Assembly: GCA_016787565.1 (NCBI GenBank)
Contig: JAEUUG010000018.1
Location: 124,001-188,000 of the forward strand
Length of the DNA stretch: 64,000 nucleotides
Direction of reading: 5' to 3'
Source of the DNA: Cyclobacteriaceae bacterium
Lineage (GTDB): Bacteria > Bacteroidota > Bacteroidia > Cytophagales > Cyclobacteriaceae
The first letter of the stretch is position 1; each line of letters begins with the position of its first letter. Shown piece after piece: positions 1 to 9,368 of this stretch. The notes beneath the pieces were generated by a model, which was not told the origin of the DNA, did not search any database, and saw only the letters and a program-made list of their open reading frames with translations. Both the position numbers and the translations under genes were made by a program.

Positions 1-108
1 GACTTGATTTGGGTTAAGAAAGCCAACGTATTAAAATCTCTTCAGAGGGTATTGGGAAGTGAAACGTTGTTCCAAATCAGCGGTGAGGAAACTGATAAAT
101 CCAACTGA
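1..108 (+). CDS. C-terminal fragment of an unidentified protein
   Basis: The first reading frame is open from the window edge to a TGA at 106-108 and encodes 35 residues ending in EETDKSN. The fragment is mildly basic and amphipathic in its first half (WVKKANVLKSLQRVLG) and polar at its end. This is too little to name a family. It lies on the same strand as the EamA transporter, 80 bases upstream of it, and I see no clear terminator between them. It may equally be a chance open frame, because the start and most of the gene are outside the window. Confidence 0.4.
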   Translation, partial: DLIWVKKANVLKSLQRVLGSETLFQISGEETDKSN

Positions 109-188
109 TCTGGTTAAATTTAATAAAACTGGAACTGTTTTTTTGCCGTATAATTCACAAGTTTTGAATAACCTTTAACCCTCATCAC

Positions 189-1112
189 TTGAAAAAAAAT
201 ATACTCAATGCCTACCTGGCACTAGCTGCCATCTGCCTCATCTGGGGAACAACCTACCTGGCGTTGCGCATCGCTGTTGTACACTTCCCTCCTTTTCTTT
301 TCATCGTTATCCGCCAGTTGATTGCCGGGAGTTTACTGGTGGGATTTATGCTCACCGTTGGCAAAGCCAAACTTCCAGATAAGGCAGAAATGCTTCGCCA
401 AGCTATTGGCGGATTCTTTATGCTTTCCTTGGGCAATGGCCTAGTGGCCTGGGCAGAGGTACATATACCCAGTGGCATTGCCGCCATTATTTGTTCGCTG
501 ATGCCGATGTGGGTTATTCTGATCAACCTCACCATTCACACCGAGGAAAAACCAACGGTACCCATTTTAATTGGTGTTGCCCTGGGGATGGTTGGAATCA
601 TCATGATCTTCAGCGAAAATCTGTCAGACTTTTCCAATACACAATATCTGTTTGGTATCATTCTGACATTCATAGCTACCATCAGCTGGGCCGCCTGTAG
701 CATTTGGATGAAGAAACGTAATTCAACTAGCAATCCCTTTCTCAATGCAGGACTACAAATGTTTTTTGCTGGTGTTTGGCTTATTCCCTTTACAGTCATC
801 TTTGATGACCTGCATGCGGTGAGTTGGTCTACCGAAGCATTTTATTCATTGATTTACCTGGTGTTTATTGGTTCCATTGTAGCATATGCCTGCTATACAT
901 ACGCGTTAAAAAATTTACCAATGACCATTGTATCGCTGTATGCTTATGTCAATCCGTTGGTTGCCGTGTTACTGGGCTGGCTGATTCTTGATGAGAAATT
1001 AAACGCGCGTATCGGAATCGCATTTGTGCTCACCGTAGCCGGAATTTACATTGTTAACCGCGGATACCAACTCAGCAAACTTTGGAAAGCTCAATTTTCC
1101 TCCGGACGATAA
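189..1112 (+). CDS. EamA/DMT family transporter
   Basis: A 307-residue integral membrane protein of the drug/metabolite transporter superfamily, expected in the inner membrane as an exporter of small metabolites. The substrate cannot be read from sequence. There are about ten hydrophobic segments in two EamA repeats (roughly residues 8-140 and 153-292). The first opens with the typical IWGTTYLALR motif and the second ends in the usual P-L-V-A-V-L-L-G-W helix. The start is TTG at 189: the next in-frame ATG is near residue 54, inside the second helix, so starting there would delete the first helix. Only 12 bases separate it from the acetyltransferase downstream, suggesting co-transcription. Confidence 0.85.
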   Translation: MKKNILNAYLALAAICLIWGTTYLALRIAVVHFPPFLFIVIRQLIAGSLLVGFMLTVGKAKLPDKAEMLRQAIGGFFMLSLGNGLVAWAEVHIPSGIAAIICSLMPMWVILINLTIHTEEKPTVPILIGVALGMVGIIMIFSENLSDFSNTQYLFGIILTFIATISWAACSIWMKKRNSTSNPFLNAGLQMFFAGVWLIPFTVIFDDLHAVSWSTEAFYSLIYLVFIGSIVAYACYTYALKNLPMTIVSLYAYVNPLVAVLLGWLILDEKLNARIGIAFVLTVAGIYIVNRGYQLSKLWKAQFSSGR

Positions 1113-1124
1113 ATTTTAAGTAAC

Positions 1125-2117
1125 GTGTCGAATAGTACGATCACTGAGTTTACTGCTGCCGACCAACCGTGGTTTGAAAAATTAAACCGTGCATGGATTG
1201 AAAAATATTTTTGGATGGAACCCATCGATGTGGAGGTGCTGCAACATCCTGACGAACACATTATACAACCGGGTGGCTCCATTCTCGTGGCACGGTTGAA
1301 TCAGGAAATTGTTGGTGTTGTGGCGTTGAAATACGTATCGCCCGGAGTATATGAATTCACCAAAATGGCAGTGGATGAAAAGTTCCAGGGATTGAAAATC
1401 GGACGCGCATTGAGCGAAGCGGCCATCGCTAAAGCTAAATCGATGGATGCACATTCCATCATTCTGTACTCGCATACCAGTTTGATCAATGCCATTGCAC
1501 TATATCGGAAACTGGGATTTGTTGAAGTACCCGTGGATGGTCCCTACAAACGAAGTGATATCAAAATGCAATTGACGCTAACCGGGTTGAAACCTGAAAT
1601 AAGAAAGCACAAAGTTACCCATAGCGATCTTTCGATTCTTCGCGAGGTTGCCATTCAAAGTTTTCGTGACTTGCTGGAAAAGTCAAACACTGCGGAAGAC
1701 ATGAAACTCTATATCGACAACAACCTCAGCTATGAGCAACTCGAAAAAGAGTTTCATGAAAGTGGAACAAAATTCTTTTTGTTTTTCGATGGCGATACAC
1801 CGATGGCCTACCTGAAACTCAGAGTAGGTTATGAACCGGAAGAATTGAAAGACACCAAAGCCCTTGAAATTGAAAGGTTATACTGCATTCAGGAATATGT
1901 AGGAAAAAGTGTGGGGATAATCTTAATGCAAACAGCACTCGACTACGCTACAGCGAACAACTATGAACTCGTGTGGCTGGGTGTGTGGGAGCACAATCCG
2001 CGCGCCATGGCCTTCTATGAGAAATGGGGGTTTGAAAAATTCGGCTCGCATGTTTTTATGCTCGGCACCGATGCACAGACGGACTTGTTGATGAAAAAAT
2101 ATTTGTTACCTGTATGA
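1125..2117 (+). CDS. Tandem GNAT acetyltransferase (two domains)
   Basis: A 330-residue protein made of two GNAT N-acetyltransferase folds. The first (about 5-150) carries the acetyl-CoA loop QGLKIGRA at residues 88-95 and the YRKLGF segment. The second (about 160-325) has a weaker CoA loop (YVGKSVGI) and ends in the typical N-P-R-A-M-A-F-Y-E-K-W-G-F strand. Acceptor substrates are unknown. The start is GTG at 1125, since no ATG lies near. The stop codon overlaps the ATG of the next gene (ATGA at 2114-2117), a sign of translational coupling with the PLP decarboxylase, so the two enzymes may act on the same amine or amino acid. Confidence 0.85.
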   Translation: MSNSTITEFTAADQPWFEKLNRAWIEKYFWMEPIDVEVLQHPDEHIIQPGGSILVARLNQEIVGVVALKYVSPGVYEFTKMAVDEKFQGLKIGRALSEAAIAKAKSMDAHSIILYSHTSLINAIALYRKLGFVEVPVDGPYKRSDIKMQLTLTGLKPEIRKHKVTHSDLSILREVAIQSFRDLLEKSNTAEDMKLYIDNNLSYEQLEKEFHESGTKFFLFFDGDTPMAYLKLRVGYEPEELKDTKALEIERLYCIQEYVGKSVGIILMQTALDYATANNYELVWLGVWEHNPRAMAFYEKWGFEKFGSHVFMLGTDAQTDLLMKKYLLPV

Positions 2118-3538
2118 ATGCAGCCTTAAAAATAGACCAACTGAATGTTGATCAAATTCTTGAACGCGTCAAGGCTATGGCACTTCAGTACTTTGATCAG
2201 CAGGATACGCTGTCGCCTGGAAAGTTTATTCCGGATATCAGCATGGAAATTCTTCCCGAGCACGGAATGGGTGCGCATGCTGCACTCGATTATTTTTCGG
2301 TACACTATGCCGGTAAAATTACCAACAGTGCCGGCCCGCGTTACTTTGGTTTTGTTACCGGAGGTTCAACTCCTGCAGCCGTTGCCGGAGATTGGCTTGT
2401 CAGTGCATACGATCAAAACGCGTGCGGCAGCAATGACTCCATCGCACCTCAACTTGAAAAACAGACCATCCACTTTTTTCATCAACTCTTCGGCCTTGAT
2501 CAGGAATTCTTTGGATCTTTTGTAACGGGCGCAACCATCGCCAATATGGTTGGACTGGCAATTGGCCGTCAGTGGATCGGTGAGCAACACCATATAGACA
2601 TCAGCAATGAAGGGTTAACACATTGTCCTCCTATAAAAATTATAAGCGCTTCTCCCCACTCGAGTGTACTAAAATCACTGTCGATGTTAGGGCTGGGTAG
2701 GAAATCGGTCATCACCATACCAACTTTACCAGACCGCGAAGCGATTGACATACTCGAACTCGAAAATTATTTACGAACCAATCCTGAGCCGTGCATTGTG
2801 GTAGCCAATGCCGGCACGGTTAACACGGTTGACTTTGATGATCTGGAAGCAATCGGAAAACTAAAATCTCTATATCCATTCTGGCTTCATGTTGATGCTG
2901 CCTTTGGTGGTTTCGCTGCATGCTCTGAAAAATATAAACACCATTTGCTCGGCATCAACGATGCAGACAGCATCACCATTGATGCACACAAATGGCTGAA
3001 TGTACCGTATGATGCAGCGATGCAATTCACGCGACATCCTAAACTACAGTTAAAAGTTTTTCAGAACAGTGCGGCTTACCTGGGTGATCCGGCACAGCGT
3101 CCTGATTTTTTTCACTACACTCCGGAAAACTCGCGAAGATTCCGCGCGCTTCCCTCCTGGTTTACGCTGATGGCGTATGGCAAAGAAGGTTATTGCGAAA
3201 TGGTAGAACGAAATTGTTGTGCGGCAAACTACTTTGGTGAGTGTATTGAGCAATCAGAACATTTTATATTGCTCGCACCGGTTCGCATGAACGTAGTGTG
3301 CTTCACACTGAACCAGGAAAATATCACGTTCGATTTCATCCAGCAATTTCTGAATGCAGTTCGCGATGATGGACGCGTTTTCTTTACATCAACTCTGTAT
3401 AAGGGTACTCCGGCCATTCGCGCAGCCATCTCCAACTGGCAAACAAAACAAGAGGATTTGGAACTCGCGTTTGAAGTTTTGACCTCTGTTCTTAAAAAGC
3501 TAACGGATGTTAATCAAGCGACAACCAACTTAGCGTGA
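2114..3538 (+). CDS. Group II PLP-dependent amino acid decarboxylase
   Basis: A 474-residue cytoplasmic enzyme of the pyridoxal-dependent decarboxylase family that includes glutamate, aromatic-amino-acid and diaminobutyrate decarboxylases. The cofactor-stacking and aspartate segment HVDAAFGG and the PLP lysine motif DAHKWLNVPYD (Lys293) are intact. The N-terminal aromatic and Gly-rich substrate region (FVTGGSTPAA) is typical. Substrate cannot be decided from these motifs. The ATG overlaps the stop of the double-GNAT gene, so decarboxylation to an amine followed by N-acetylation is an attractive but unproven pathway. A 57-base gap separates it from ilvE. Confidence 0.85.
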   Translation: MNAALKIDQLNVDQILERVKAMALQYFDQQDTLSPGKFIPDISMEILPEHGMGAHAALDYFSVHYAGKITNSAGPRYFGFVTGGSTPAAVAGDWLVSAYDQNACGSNDSIAPQLEKQTIHFFHQLFGLDQEFFGSFVTGATIANMVGLAIGRQWIGEQHHIDISNEGLTHCPPIKIISASPHSSVLKSLSMLGLGRKSVITIPTLPDREAIDILELENYLRTNPEPCIVVANAGTVNTVDFDDLEAIGKLKSLYPFWLHVDAAFGGFAACSEKYKHHLLGINDADSITIDAHKWLNVPYDAAMQFTRHPKLQLKVFQNSAAYLGDPAQRPDFFHYTPENSRRFRALPSWFTLMAYGKEGYCEMVERNCCAANYFGECIEQSEHFILLAPVRMNVVCFTLNQENITFDFIQQFLNAVRDDGRVFFTSTLYKGTPAIRAAISNWQTKQEDLELAFEVLTSVLKKLTDVNQATTNLA

Positions 3539-3595
3539 TTTTTTACTGGAATATTACAGGATAATTAAGAAATTCACCCGATAATAAAACCACCT

Positions 3596-4678
3596 ATGAC
3601 AACCTTAACAGCAAGCATCCCGGTAGAGCGCATCGCCAAATCGAGAATCAGTGAAGTTGATTTTAATAACCTCGAGTTCGGCAAATATATTTCTGACCAC
3701 ATGCTGGTGGTTGATTTCCTTAACGGGAAATGGCAGGAACCTAAAATTGTTCCGTTCGGTGATATACCCATGTCTCCAGCCATGCTGTCACTTCATTACG
3801 GACAATCCGTTTTCGAAGGGATGAAGGCGTTCAAAAATAAAGATGGTAACATCTGCATATTTCGTCCGCAGAAACACAGTGAGCGATTGAATAAATCGCT
3901 GGCGCGGATGTGCATGTCGGAAATACCGGAGGAATTATTTATTCAAAGTTTACATGCCATCGTGGAGACCGATCAAAACTGGATTCCCACGAGCGAGGGA
4001 TCATCACTGTATTTGCGTCCGGTTGTCTTTGCATATGAGCCACGCCTCGGTGTGAAGATTGCCGATCACTTTAAGTTCTTTATTTTAACCAGTCCGGCAG
4101 GAGCCTACTTTAGCAAGCCCACACGATTAAAGGTTGAAGAAACATTTGTGCGCGCAGCAGAAGGCGGAACCGGTTTCGCGAAATGTGCCGGAAACTATGG
4201 CGGAGCATTTTATCCCACGCAGGTGGCACGCCAGGAAGGATTTGACCAGGTACTATGGACGGATGCGAAAGAACACAAATACATTGATGAAGCCGGTGTG
4301 ATGAACGTGATGTTTGTAATCGATGGAAAATTAATCACACCACGATTGACGACAGCTTTGTTGGATGGCGTAACTCGCGATTCTATTCTGAAGCTTGCTC
4401 CCCAACTGGGCATAACAGTAGAAGAAAGAAAAGTAAGTGTAGAAGAAATTGAAAACGCCTTTAAAAAGGGAACCATCACAGAAGCTTTCGGATCGGGTAC
4501 CGCAGCCGTTGTATCGCCCATCGCCACCATCAATATTCATGGTATCGATTATAATCTTCCTGCTGCCGGACCTGATAGTTTCCAGGTTCGCGTAAAAGAA
4601 AAACTAAACAATATGCGGCTTGGTTTTGAAGCCGATACCTTCGGCTGGAACTATGTCATTCCGGTTAATGGTCAGTAA
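3596..4678 (+). CDS. ilvE: Branched-chain amino acid aminotransferase
   Basis: A 360-residue class IV PLP aminotransferase that interconverts leucine, isoleucine and valine with their 2-oxo acids. It matches the longer, eukaryote-like BCAT subtype common in Bacteroidota. The PLP lysine is Lys196 in the GFAKCAGNYGG segment, followed by the subtype signature EHKYIDEAGVMN. The phosphate-binding tail (FGSGTAAVVSP) is intact. The start is ATG at 3596. It is close to, but on the opposite strand from, the leuCDBA operon, so leucine synthesis is partly assembled in this region. No attenuator or clear promoter is visible in the 57 bases upstream. Confidence 0.93.
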   Translation: MTTLTASIPVERIAKSRISEVDFNNLEFGKYISDHMLVVDFLNGKWQEPKIVPFGDIPMSPAMLSLHYGQSVFEGMKAFKNKDGNICIFRPQKHSERLNKSLARMCMSEIPEELFIQSLHAIVETDQNWIPTSEGSSLYLRPVVFAYEPRLGVKIADHFKFFILTSPAGAYFSKPTRLKVEETFVRAAEGGTGFAKCAGNYGGAFYPTQVARQEGFDQVLWTDAKEHKYIDEAGVMNVMFVIDGKLITPRLTTALLDGVTRDSILKLAPQLGITVEERKVSVEEIENAFKKGTITEAFGSGTAAVVSPIATINIHGIDYNLPAAGPDSFQVRVKEKLNNMRLGFEADTFGWNYVIPVNGQ

Positions 4679-4717
4679 TCACTATTGTAACAAATAACGT
4701 TCACGCTTCGAAAACTC

Positions 4718-5719
4718 ATGCGCGCTGCATTTTTTAAGGGAGCTAATCATCCGCTTGTTATTCAGGATGTAAAAAAATTCAAACCTGTAAAAGATCAGGT
4801 GCTGGTGCGTTTACATAATGCAGCCTTAAATCACCGCGATTTATGGATACTAAATGAACAAACGGAAATTAATTCTCCGGATGGAATCATTTTAGGATCT
4901 GATGGAAGTGGTGTTGTAGAAGATGTAGGCGAAGATGCCGATACATTATTGATCGGCTCAGAGGTGGTGATCAACCCAAGTTTGGAATGGGGAAACAATC
5001 CCACGGTGCAGGGAAATACATTTAAAATTCTTGGCTTCCCCGATAACGGAACCTTCAGCGAGTATCTTGCTATCTCAAAAAAGTATGTATTCGATAAACC
5101 GGAACACCTCACTTTTTCAGAAGCTGCTGCTGTTCCCTTATCCGGGCTAACGGCATATCGGGCGCTCTTCAGCAAAGCCCGACTGCGTGCAAACGAAAAA
5201 GTTCTGATCACCGGTATTGGTGGTGGCGCTGCCTTGTGGCTACTGCAATTTGCAGTAGCATACAAAGCGCGGGTTTATATTACTTCAGGCTCAGACGAAA
5301 AAATTGAAAAAGCTAAACAGTTAGGTGCTGTAGGTGGATTTAACTATCGCGATGCGGAGTGGGCACAGAAAGCTCAAAAAGAATGTGGTGGCTTTGATAT
5401 TATTATTGACAGTGCCGGTGGTGATCATTTTGGAAAACTAATTGAACTTGCACTACCCGGTGGCCGCATCGTAAACTTTGGAAGAACCTCCGGGAACATT
5501 ACTGAAATTTCAACGCGGTTACTGTATTGGAAACAACTCTCTATACACGGAACAACCATGGGCACACGCGATGAATTTTTGTCGATGCTCGATTTTCTGG
5601 AAAGTCGAAGTATCAAACCGATCATCGATAAAGTTTTTCCGCTAACGCACGTGAATGAGGCGCTGCAACACATGGAAAGTGGTAACCAGTTTGGTAAAGT
5701 AGTCATACAAATTTCTTAA
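4718..5719 (+). CDS. Zinc-free MDR alcohol dehydrogenase / quinone oxidoreductase-like protein
   Basis: A 333-residue medium-chain dehydrogenase/reductase. The N-terminal GroES-like domain has the family segment LNHRDLW but no catalytic zinc cysteine and none of the four structural zinc cysteines, which points to the quinone-oxidoreductase-like, NADPH-dependent branch. The Rossmann domain begins near residue 160 with the dinucleotide loop GIGGGAA. The substrate is unknown. It lies 39 bases after ilvE and 10 bases before a flavin-binding protein, so the three probably share a transcript. Confidence 0.85.
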   Translation: MRAAFFKGANHPLVIQDVKKFKPVKDQVLVRLHNAALNHRDLWILNEQTEINSPDGIILGSDGSGVVEDVGEDADTLLIGSEVVINPSLEWGNNPTVQGNTFKILGFPDNGTFSEYLAISKKYVFDKPEHLTFSEAAAVPLSGLTAYRALFSKARLRANEKVLITGIGGGAALWLLQFAVAYKARVYITSGSDEKIEKAKQLGAVGGFNYRDAEWAQKAQKECGGFDIIIDSAGGDHFGKLIELALPGGRIVNFGRTSGNITEISTRLLYWKQLSIHGTTMGTRDEFLSMLDFLESRSIKPIIDKVFPLTHVNEALQHMESGNQFGKVVIQIS

Positions 5720-5729
5720 TCATCCTGCC

Positions 5730-6371
5730 ATGAGTGAATTCGCTAAAACTGATCGCACCACCATTACCCGCTTGCCCAAACGCGGTGTATATGACAACGA
5801 AACCGTGTACTCCATTCTGGATGAAGCGTTGGTTTGCACGGTGGCATTCGTGCGCGATAACCAGCCCTTTCAAATACCAACTGGGTTTTGCCGTATCGGA
5901 AACAAAATCTACATCCATGGTTCGGTGGGAAGTTTTTACATGCGCGAACTGGCAGAAAAAAAATTACCGGTTTGTATCAGCGTAACGTTGTTGGATGGTT
6001 TAGTCCTGGCACGATCGGCTTTTCATCATTCTGTCAATTATCGCTCTGTTGTGCTTTTTAGTCAGGCTGAAAAAGTTACCAATGATGATGAAGTGTACGA
6101 AGCGCTGGAAGTTTTTACCAATAAAATGCAGCCCGGCCGCTGGAATGATGTACGGAAACCCAACTCCGGAGAATGGAAAGCAACCATGGTCTTATCTTTT
6201 GCTATTGATGAAGCTTCTGCCAAAGTACGAGTTGGTCCACCGAAGGACGATGAAGAAGATTATGCACTGGATGTTTGGGCCGGTGTGATTCCGTTAAAAA
6301 TTGAACGCAGCACTCCGATTCCGGACCCGGCTTTGAAAAGCGGAGTTACCCTGCCGCATTACCTTTCGTAG
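5730..6371 (+). CDS. Pyridoxamine 5'-phosphate oxidase-fold (FMN-binding) protein
   Basis: A 213-residue protein with the split-barrel FMN-binding fold of the pyridoxamine-phosphate-oxidase superfamily, in the NimA-like subgroup often annotated as a flavin-nucleotide-binding protein. Supporting segments are the N-terminal RGVYDNETVYSILDEA helix, the barrel strand ICISVTLLDGLVLARSAFHHSVNYRSV, split here as ISVTLLDGLVLAR and SAFHHSVNYRSV, and the C-terminal WAGVIPL turn. Its reaction cannot be named. It starts at ATG 5730, 10 bases after the oxidoreductase. Its end faces the leu operon terminator. Confidence 0.82.
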   Translation: MSEFAKTDRTTITRLPKRGVYDNETVYSILDEALVCTVAFVRDNQPFQIPTGFCRIGNKIYIHGSVGSFYMRELAEKKLPVCISVTLLDGLVLARSAFHHSVNYRSVVLFSQAEKVTNDDEVYEALEVFTNKMQPGRWNDVRKPNSGEWKATMVLSFAIDEASAKVRVGPPKDDEEDYALDVWAGVIPLKIERSTPIPDPALKSGVTLPHYLS

Positions 6372-6393
6372 TATAACCCACAAAAGTAAAATC

Positions 6394-6426
6394 AAAAAAA
6401 AAGGCGCTGTCTTCCGACAAGCGCCC
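6394..6426 (-). terminator. Rho-independent terminator of the leu operon
   Basis: On the minus strand the stem GGCGCT (6420-6425 arm) pairs with AGCGCC (6403-6408), extended by three more pairs, with a short loop and one bulged base. It is followed by a run of nine T residues. It lies 22 bases after the leuA stop. On the plus strand the T-run is absent, so it acts mainly for the leu operon. Confidence 0.85.
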
Positions 6427-6447
6427 TAAAGTTTATGAATAGTATAT

Positions 6448-7614
6448 TTATTTCTGCGCGACTAATATCGGAGTGTTGGAAATGAGGGTAATCAAATCCT
6501 CATCGTTTACATTTTTCTTTTCATCGGCAACAATCACAAAGTGCTCGTACAGTACGTCCAATTCGGGTTTGCTGGGATGATACCCTAAAAGCTCTAAACG
6601 ATGCTTCAATGCCGCCCGTCCACTGCGAGCCGTCAATACAATGGATGAAGACGGAACACCGACATCCGCAGGATTGATGATTTCATAGTTCTCCGCATTC
6701 TTCAGGAAACCATCCTGGTGAATACCGGAAGAGTGTGCAAAGGCATTGGCTCCAACAATCGCTTTGTTCGGTTGCACCGGCATACGCATCATTTCTGAAA
6801 CCAGCTGACTAAGATCATAAATCCGCTCAGATTTAATATTGGTATATAAGCCAAGATCCTTGTGCGTCTGAATAATCATTGCTACTTCTTCCAGGGATGT
6901 GTTACCGGCACGTTCACCAATTCCGTTAATGGTAACTTCCGCCTGACGGGCACCATTAATCAACCCTGATATGGTATTGGCCGTTGCTAATCCTAAGTCG
7001 TTATGACAATGAACAGAAATAATTGCTTTATCAATGTTCTTAACATTCTCATATAAATATTGAATGCGCTTGCCATATAAGTGCGGCAGACAGTATCCGG
7101 TTGTATCCGGAATATTAACCACATCTGCACCGGCTGCGATTACGGCTTCAACCATTTGTGCCAGAAACGCCAAGTCCGCACGACCAGAATCTTCGGCAAA
7201 AAATTCAACTTCAACACCTTTGCTCTTGGCATATTCCACCGCCCACACACCTTGTTCCAAAACTTTTTCGCGTGTGCTGTTGAACTTGTGTTTGATATGA
7301 ACATCGGATGATCCAATACCGGTATGAATTCTTCCGCGCTTCGCGTAACGAAGGGCTTCACCCGCTACATCGATATCATCCTTCTTGGAACGCGTCAGCG
7401 CACAAACCACAGGTTCGTTAACAGCCTTGGATATTTCAATCACAGATAGAAAATCTCCAGGACTGGAAATCGGGAACCCCGCCTCAATCACATCCACACC
7501 GAGCAACTCCAGCTCACGTGCAATGACAATTTTCTCATCGGTAGAGAGTTGACATCCGGGCACTTGTTCGCCATCGCGTAACGTAGTGTCGAAGATTTGA
7601 ATTTTTTGGCTCAT
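6448..7614 (-). CDS. leuA: 2-isopropylmalate synthase, short form
   Basis: A 388-residue enzyme condensing acetyl-CoA with 2-oxoisovalerate, the first committed step of leucine synthesis. The HMGL-like TIM barrel shows the N-terminal metal and catalytic motif [12 protein letters not shown], the HCHNDLG metal histidines, and GIGERAGN. The usual enzyme is about 510 residues with a C-terminal leucine-binding domain. Here only a short linker region follows the barrel, so classical feedback binding is probably missing. Short LeuA forms of this length occur in Bacteroidota, but a homocitrate- or citramalate-type activity cannot be fully excluded. It is last in the leuC-leuD-leuB-leuA operon, 21 bases after leuB. 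Confidence 0.9.
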   Translation of the reverse strand: MSQKIQIFDTTLRDGEQVPGCQLSTDEKIVIARELELLGVDVIEAGFPISSPGDFLSVIEISKAVNEPVVCALTRSKKDDIDVAGEALRYAKRGRIHTGIGSSDVHIKHKFNSTREKVLEQGVWAVEYAKSKGVEVEFFAEDSGRADLAFLAQMVEAVIAAGADVVNIPDTTGYCLPHLYGKRIQYLYENVKNIDKAIISVHCHNDLGLATANTISGLINGARQAEVTINGIGERAGNTSLEEVAMIIQTHKDLGLYTNIKSERIYDLSQLVSEMMRMPVQPNKAIVGANAFAHSSGIHQDGFLKNAENYEIINPADVGVPSSSIVLTARSGRAALKHRLELLGYHPSKPELDVLYEHFVIVADEKKNVNDEDLITLISNTPILVAQK

Positions 7615-7635
7615 CGTGTTTAGGTTGTGGTAATA

Positions 7636-8730
7636 CTATTTTTCTGCAAGTTGACTAATGCGAATCTGGTTACAGACCATGTTTCCCATGACTTCCGTGC
7701 CCAGAATTTTTTCCTGAGGCGTATGCTCATCGGCTATGTCGCGTGTGCGATAGCCCTCCTTCAATGTTTTTTCTACAGCCCGAATAACACTTTCTGATTC
7801 TTCCTTTAATCCAAAGGAAATATCCAACAGCAAAGCAGCGGAAAGTATGGAAGCTAATGGATTGGCAATTCCTTTTCCAGTGATGTCGTGCGCACTTCCG
7901 TGGATGGGTTCATACAAGCCGACTGCATCGCCAATCGAGGCAGAGGCTAACATGCCCATGGAGCCTGCAATCTGCGAAGCTTCATCGGTCAATATATCAC
8001 CGAAAAGATTTCCGGTTAACACCACATCAAAGCTTCTTGGATTCTGAATCAGCTTCATGGCCGCAGCATCGACAAACATGTGATCAACAACAACGTCCGG
8101 ATAATGCTTGGCGACTTCCTGTACAACCGACCTCCACAACCGTGAACTTTCCAATACATTGGCTTTATCGACAGATGTTAATTTTTTTCTGCGCGTTTGT
8201 GCTGCTTTAAATGCTTTGTGGGCAATCCGCTCAACTTCGTAGCGCGAATAAATCATCGTGTCGAAGGCAGTGTCATTATTGTTTGTACGACCGCGTTCAC
8301 CGAAATAAACATCTCCGGTGAGTTCGCGGAAGAAAAGAATATCGGCACCGCGCAACACTTCTGGTTTAATGCTGGAAGCTTCCAACAATTCATCAAACAA
8401 TTTTATAGGCCGTAGATTGGCATACAACCCAAGCTCCTTGCGCATCTTTAATAATCCCTGCTCCGGGCGCACAGGAAGTGTAGGATCATTGTCGTACTTG
8501 GGATGGCCAACAGCGCCAAATAAAATTGCATCACAGCTTTTCATTTTCACCAACGACTCATCCGGGAGTGGATTGCCCGTTGCCTCAATGGCATCATGGC
8601 CGATCAGGGCTTCGTCAAAAATAAATTCATGACCGAAGCATTCGGCAATTTGCTCCAACACTTTCTTACCGCTGGTGGTTACTTCTTTTCCAATTCCATC
8701 GCCCGGTAGTATAACTATTTTCTTCTTCAT
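7636..8730 (-). CDS. leuB: 3-isopropylmalate dehydrogenase
   Basis: A 364-residue NAD-dependent enzyme oxidising 3-isopropylmalate to the oxo acid that decarboxylates to 2-oxoisocaproate. The family features are clear: GDGIGKEV near the start, the substrate arginines in RPEQGLLKMRKELGLYANLRP, split here as RPEQGLLKMRKE and LGLYANLRP, the catalytic Tyr/Lys region, and the metal aspartates in DGNLFGDILTDEAS-like context (TGNLFGDILTDEAS). The NAD loop EPIHGSAHDITGKG is intact. The length is normal for the family. It is third in the leu operon, 34 bases after leuD. Confidence 0.95.
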   Translation of the reverse strand: MKKKIVILPGDGIGKEVTTSGKKVLEQIAECFGHEFIFDEALIGHDAIEATGNPLPDESLVKMKSCDAILFGAVGHPKYDNDPTLPVRPEQGLLKMRKELGLYANLRPIKLFDELLEASSIKPEVLRGADILFFRELTGDVYFGERGRTNNNDTAFDTMIYSRYEVERIAHKAFKAAQTRRKKLTSVDKANVLESSRLWRSVVQEVAKHYPDVVVDHMFVDAAAMKLIQNPRSFDVVLTGNLFGDILTDEASQIAGSMGMLASASIGDAVGLYEPIHGSAHDITGKGIANPLASILSAALLLDISFGLKEESESVIRAVEKTLKEGYRTRDIADEHTPQEKILGTEVMGNMVCNQIRISQLAEK

Positions 8731-8764
8731 GTTTCTCAGGATCAGTTCAATAATGATTTTGGCG

Positions 8765-9355
8765 TTAGCTGTTTACAGTATCAAATACTTTGATCTCATC
8801 GCGTAAACTCAACAGGTAGTCGATATCATCATACCCATTTGTTAAACAAATTTTCTTATACGGATTGATCTCGAAGCTTTCGTTGGAACCATCTTCGAGG
8901 ATAACTTTCTGTTGCTGGAGATCAATTGTGATTTCGGTAGTTGGCTTCTGCGCAACAGTTGTCAATATTTTTTTTAAAAATACATCAGAAACCTGTACGG
9001 GAAGCAAGGCATTGTTCAACGCATTACCTTTAAAAATATCAGCAAAGAAGCTAGAAATGACCACCCGAAAACCATAATCATAAATGGCCCATGCGGCATG
9101 CTCCCGACTGCTGCCACAGCCAAAATTCTTTCCGGCAACCAAAATTTTTCCGGAATAGGTTTTATCATTCAGAACAAAATCACTCTTTGGTTTCCCCTCA
9201 CCATCATAGCGCCAGTCGCGAAATAAGTTCTCACCAAAACCTTCGCGCGTAGTAGCCTTAAGAAAACGAGCCGGAATAACCTGATCGGTATCGATGTTCT
9301 CGATGGAGAGTGGTACAGCCTGGCTTGTTAGTGTTATGAATTTTTCTTTACTCAT
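8765..9355 (-). CDS. leuD: 3-isopropylmalate dehydratase small subunit
   Basis: A 196-residue swivel subunit of isopropylmalate isomerase, partner of LeuC. The motifs [14 protein letters not shown] and [13 protein letters not shown] are intact. The frame stays open another 23 codons upstream to a possible start at 9424, but that extension runs into the leuC coding region. The ATG at 9353-9355 gives the family's usual N terminus (MSKEKF) and a normal length. It begins 13 bases after the leuC stop, consistent with joint translation of the two subunits. Confidence 0.94.
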   Translation of the reverse strand: MSKEKFITLTSQAVPLSIENIDTDQVIPARFLKATTREGFGENLFRDWRYDGEGKPKSDFVLNDKTYSGKILVAGKNFGCGSSREHAAWAIYDYGFRVVISSFFADIFKGNALNNALLPVQVSDVFLKKILTTVAQKPTTEITIDLQQQKVILEDGSNESFEINPYKKICLTNGYDDIDYLLSLRDEIKVFDTVNS

Positions 9356-9368
9356 TTCTATATTCGTA

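Noticed and set aside
4831..5265. 144-codon open frame on the minus strand
   Set aside because: It is antisense to the MDR oxidoreductase and lacks any recognisable motif or start signal.
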